Shown here: positions 6,384 through 6,748 of the stretch, one piece after another
How the letters are laid out: every line of letters starts with the position of its first letter
Position numbering within the stretch: the stretch's first letter is position 1
NCBI GenBank assembly: GCA_031287295.1
Contig: JAITTH010000139.1
Location: forward strand, 1-6,748
From: Eubacteriales Family XIII. Incertae Sedis bacterium
GTDB lineage: Bacteria; Bacillota; Clostridia; Peptostreptococcales; Anaerovoracaceae
Direction of reading: 5' to 3'
DNA: 6,748 bases
The notes under the pieces: generated by a model
The model's input: only the letters and a program-made list of their open reading frames with translations
Databases searched by the model: none
What the model was told of the DNA's origin: nothing
Position numbers and translations under genes: made by a program

Positions 6384-6748
6384 TTATGGATTTCTGTGGG
6401 CAACATTTTTGAAGGCGCTTCGCGGGCTCGGTGTTACATTTGAACTTACCGCAGTCGCGCTGCTGGTTGGCATTCCCTTTGGTTTTGTGATTGCAATCGT
6501 AAACATACGAAAGACGCCGATACTGCATCAATTCTTTCGTTTGTTCATTTCGTTCATGCGTTCCACACCCGCGGTTGTGCAAATTTTTATTGCCTATTTC
6601 GGACTGCCGAAGTTGCTCATTGCCATCACCGATGCACTTGGCATGGATGTAAACGTTTACGACATACCACCCATTTTTTATGCGTTTACGGTTTTTTCGC
6701 TCATCGAAATATCGTGTTTGGCAGAGGTTTTTCGTGCCGCGCTTTCCA
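6373..6748 (+). CDS. Second amino-acid ABC transporter permease, 3' partial
   Basis: A frame starting at TTG 6373 runs off the window end, giving 125 visible residues. It overlaps the first permease by 11 nt. It begins NLDYGFLWATFLKALRG, then a membrane span (about 19-43), followed by FMRSTPAVVQIFIAYFGLP (61-79), the signature of polar-amino-acid permeases (usually RGTP). The visible part ends at AEVFRAALS, the start of the EAA loop. About 90-100 residues are missing if the length is typical of the family. It should be the heterodimer partner of the previous permease, and the two are clearly different in sequence. Paired distinct permeases occur in the histidine, arginine and Bacillus TcyLM-type cystine systems. 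The ATPase gene is not within the window and is expected downstream. Confidence 0.9.
   Translation, partial: MNLDYGFLWATFLKALRGLGVTFELTAVALLVGIPFGFVIAIVNIRKTPILHQFFRLFISFMRSTPAVVQIFIAYFGLPKLLIAITDALGMDVNVYDIPPIFYAFTVFSLIEISCLAEVFRAALS

Overview
The window is one same-strand gene cluster from a bacterium. The import genes (lipoprotein solute-binding protein plus two permeases), purine-rich Shine-Dalgarno sites, mixed codon use with G+C near half by eye, and oxygen-sensitive enzyme families together suggest an anaerobe, most likely a member of the Bacillota (Clostridia or Negativicutes). This placement is inference; no rRNA or other marker gene is present.

Region 1 (1-2678) encodes two subunits of a nitrogenase-like component 1 protein: a NifD/NifE-type alpha subunit whose 5' end lies before the window, and a complete NifK/NifN-type beta subunit starting in the stop codon of the first. 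Cysteines matching P-cluster ligands are kept at the expected spacing. The alpha-subunit residues that hold or surround FeMo-cofactor in true nitrogenase (positions of Azotobacter NifD Cys275, His442, His195, Gln191, Arg96) are not matched. It is therefore probably not a dinitrogenase but a reductase of the nitrogenase superfamily for some other substrate.

Region 2 (2724-4677) encodes a small NifX/NifB-C-terminus-like cofactor-binding protein, overlapped by 23 nt by a 519-residue protein of the iron-sulfur L-serine dehydratase family (beta-type domain fused to alpha-type domain). That protein keeps the three [4Fe-4S] cysteines at exact family spacing (42 and 11 residues). It has lost the family motifs SSSHT and GHGTD, the latter containing the proposed catalytic base, and has a Cys-rich C-terminus.

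Region 3 (4708-6748) encodes a family-3 amino-acid-type solute-binding lipoprotein and two polar-amino-acid-type ABC permeases, the second cut by the window end. No ATPase is inside the window; it would be expected just downstream.

The genes are co-directional with gaps of at most 45 nt and several overlaps. No terminator-like hairpin with a T-run, RNA gene, mobile element or CRISPR was seen, and no stretch over 300 nt lacks a gene. The most economical reading is a single operon that imports an amino-acid-like compound and handles it with a nitrogenase-like reductase plus a repurposed Fe-S beta-eliminating lyase. The closest conceptual precedent is the methylthio-alkane reductase, a nitrogenase homologue that cleaves C-S bonds. 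An alternative is that the lyase-like protein supplies sulfide for cluster assembly. The substrate is unknown, and the combination looks like a candidate uncharacterised pathway.
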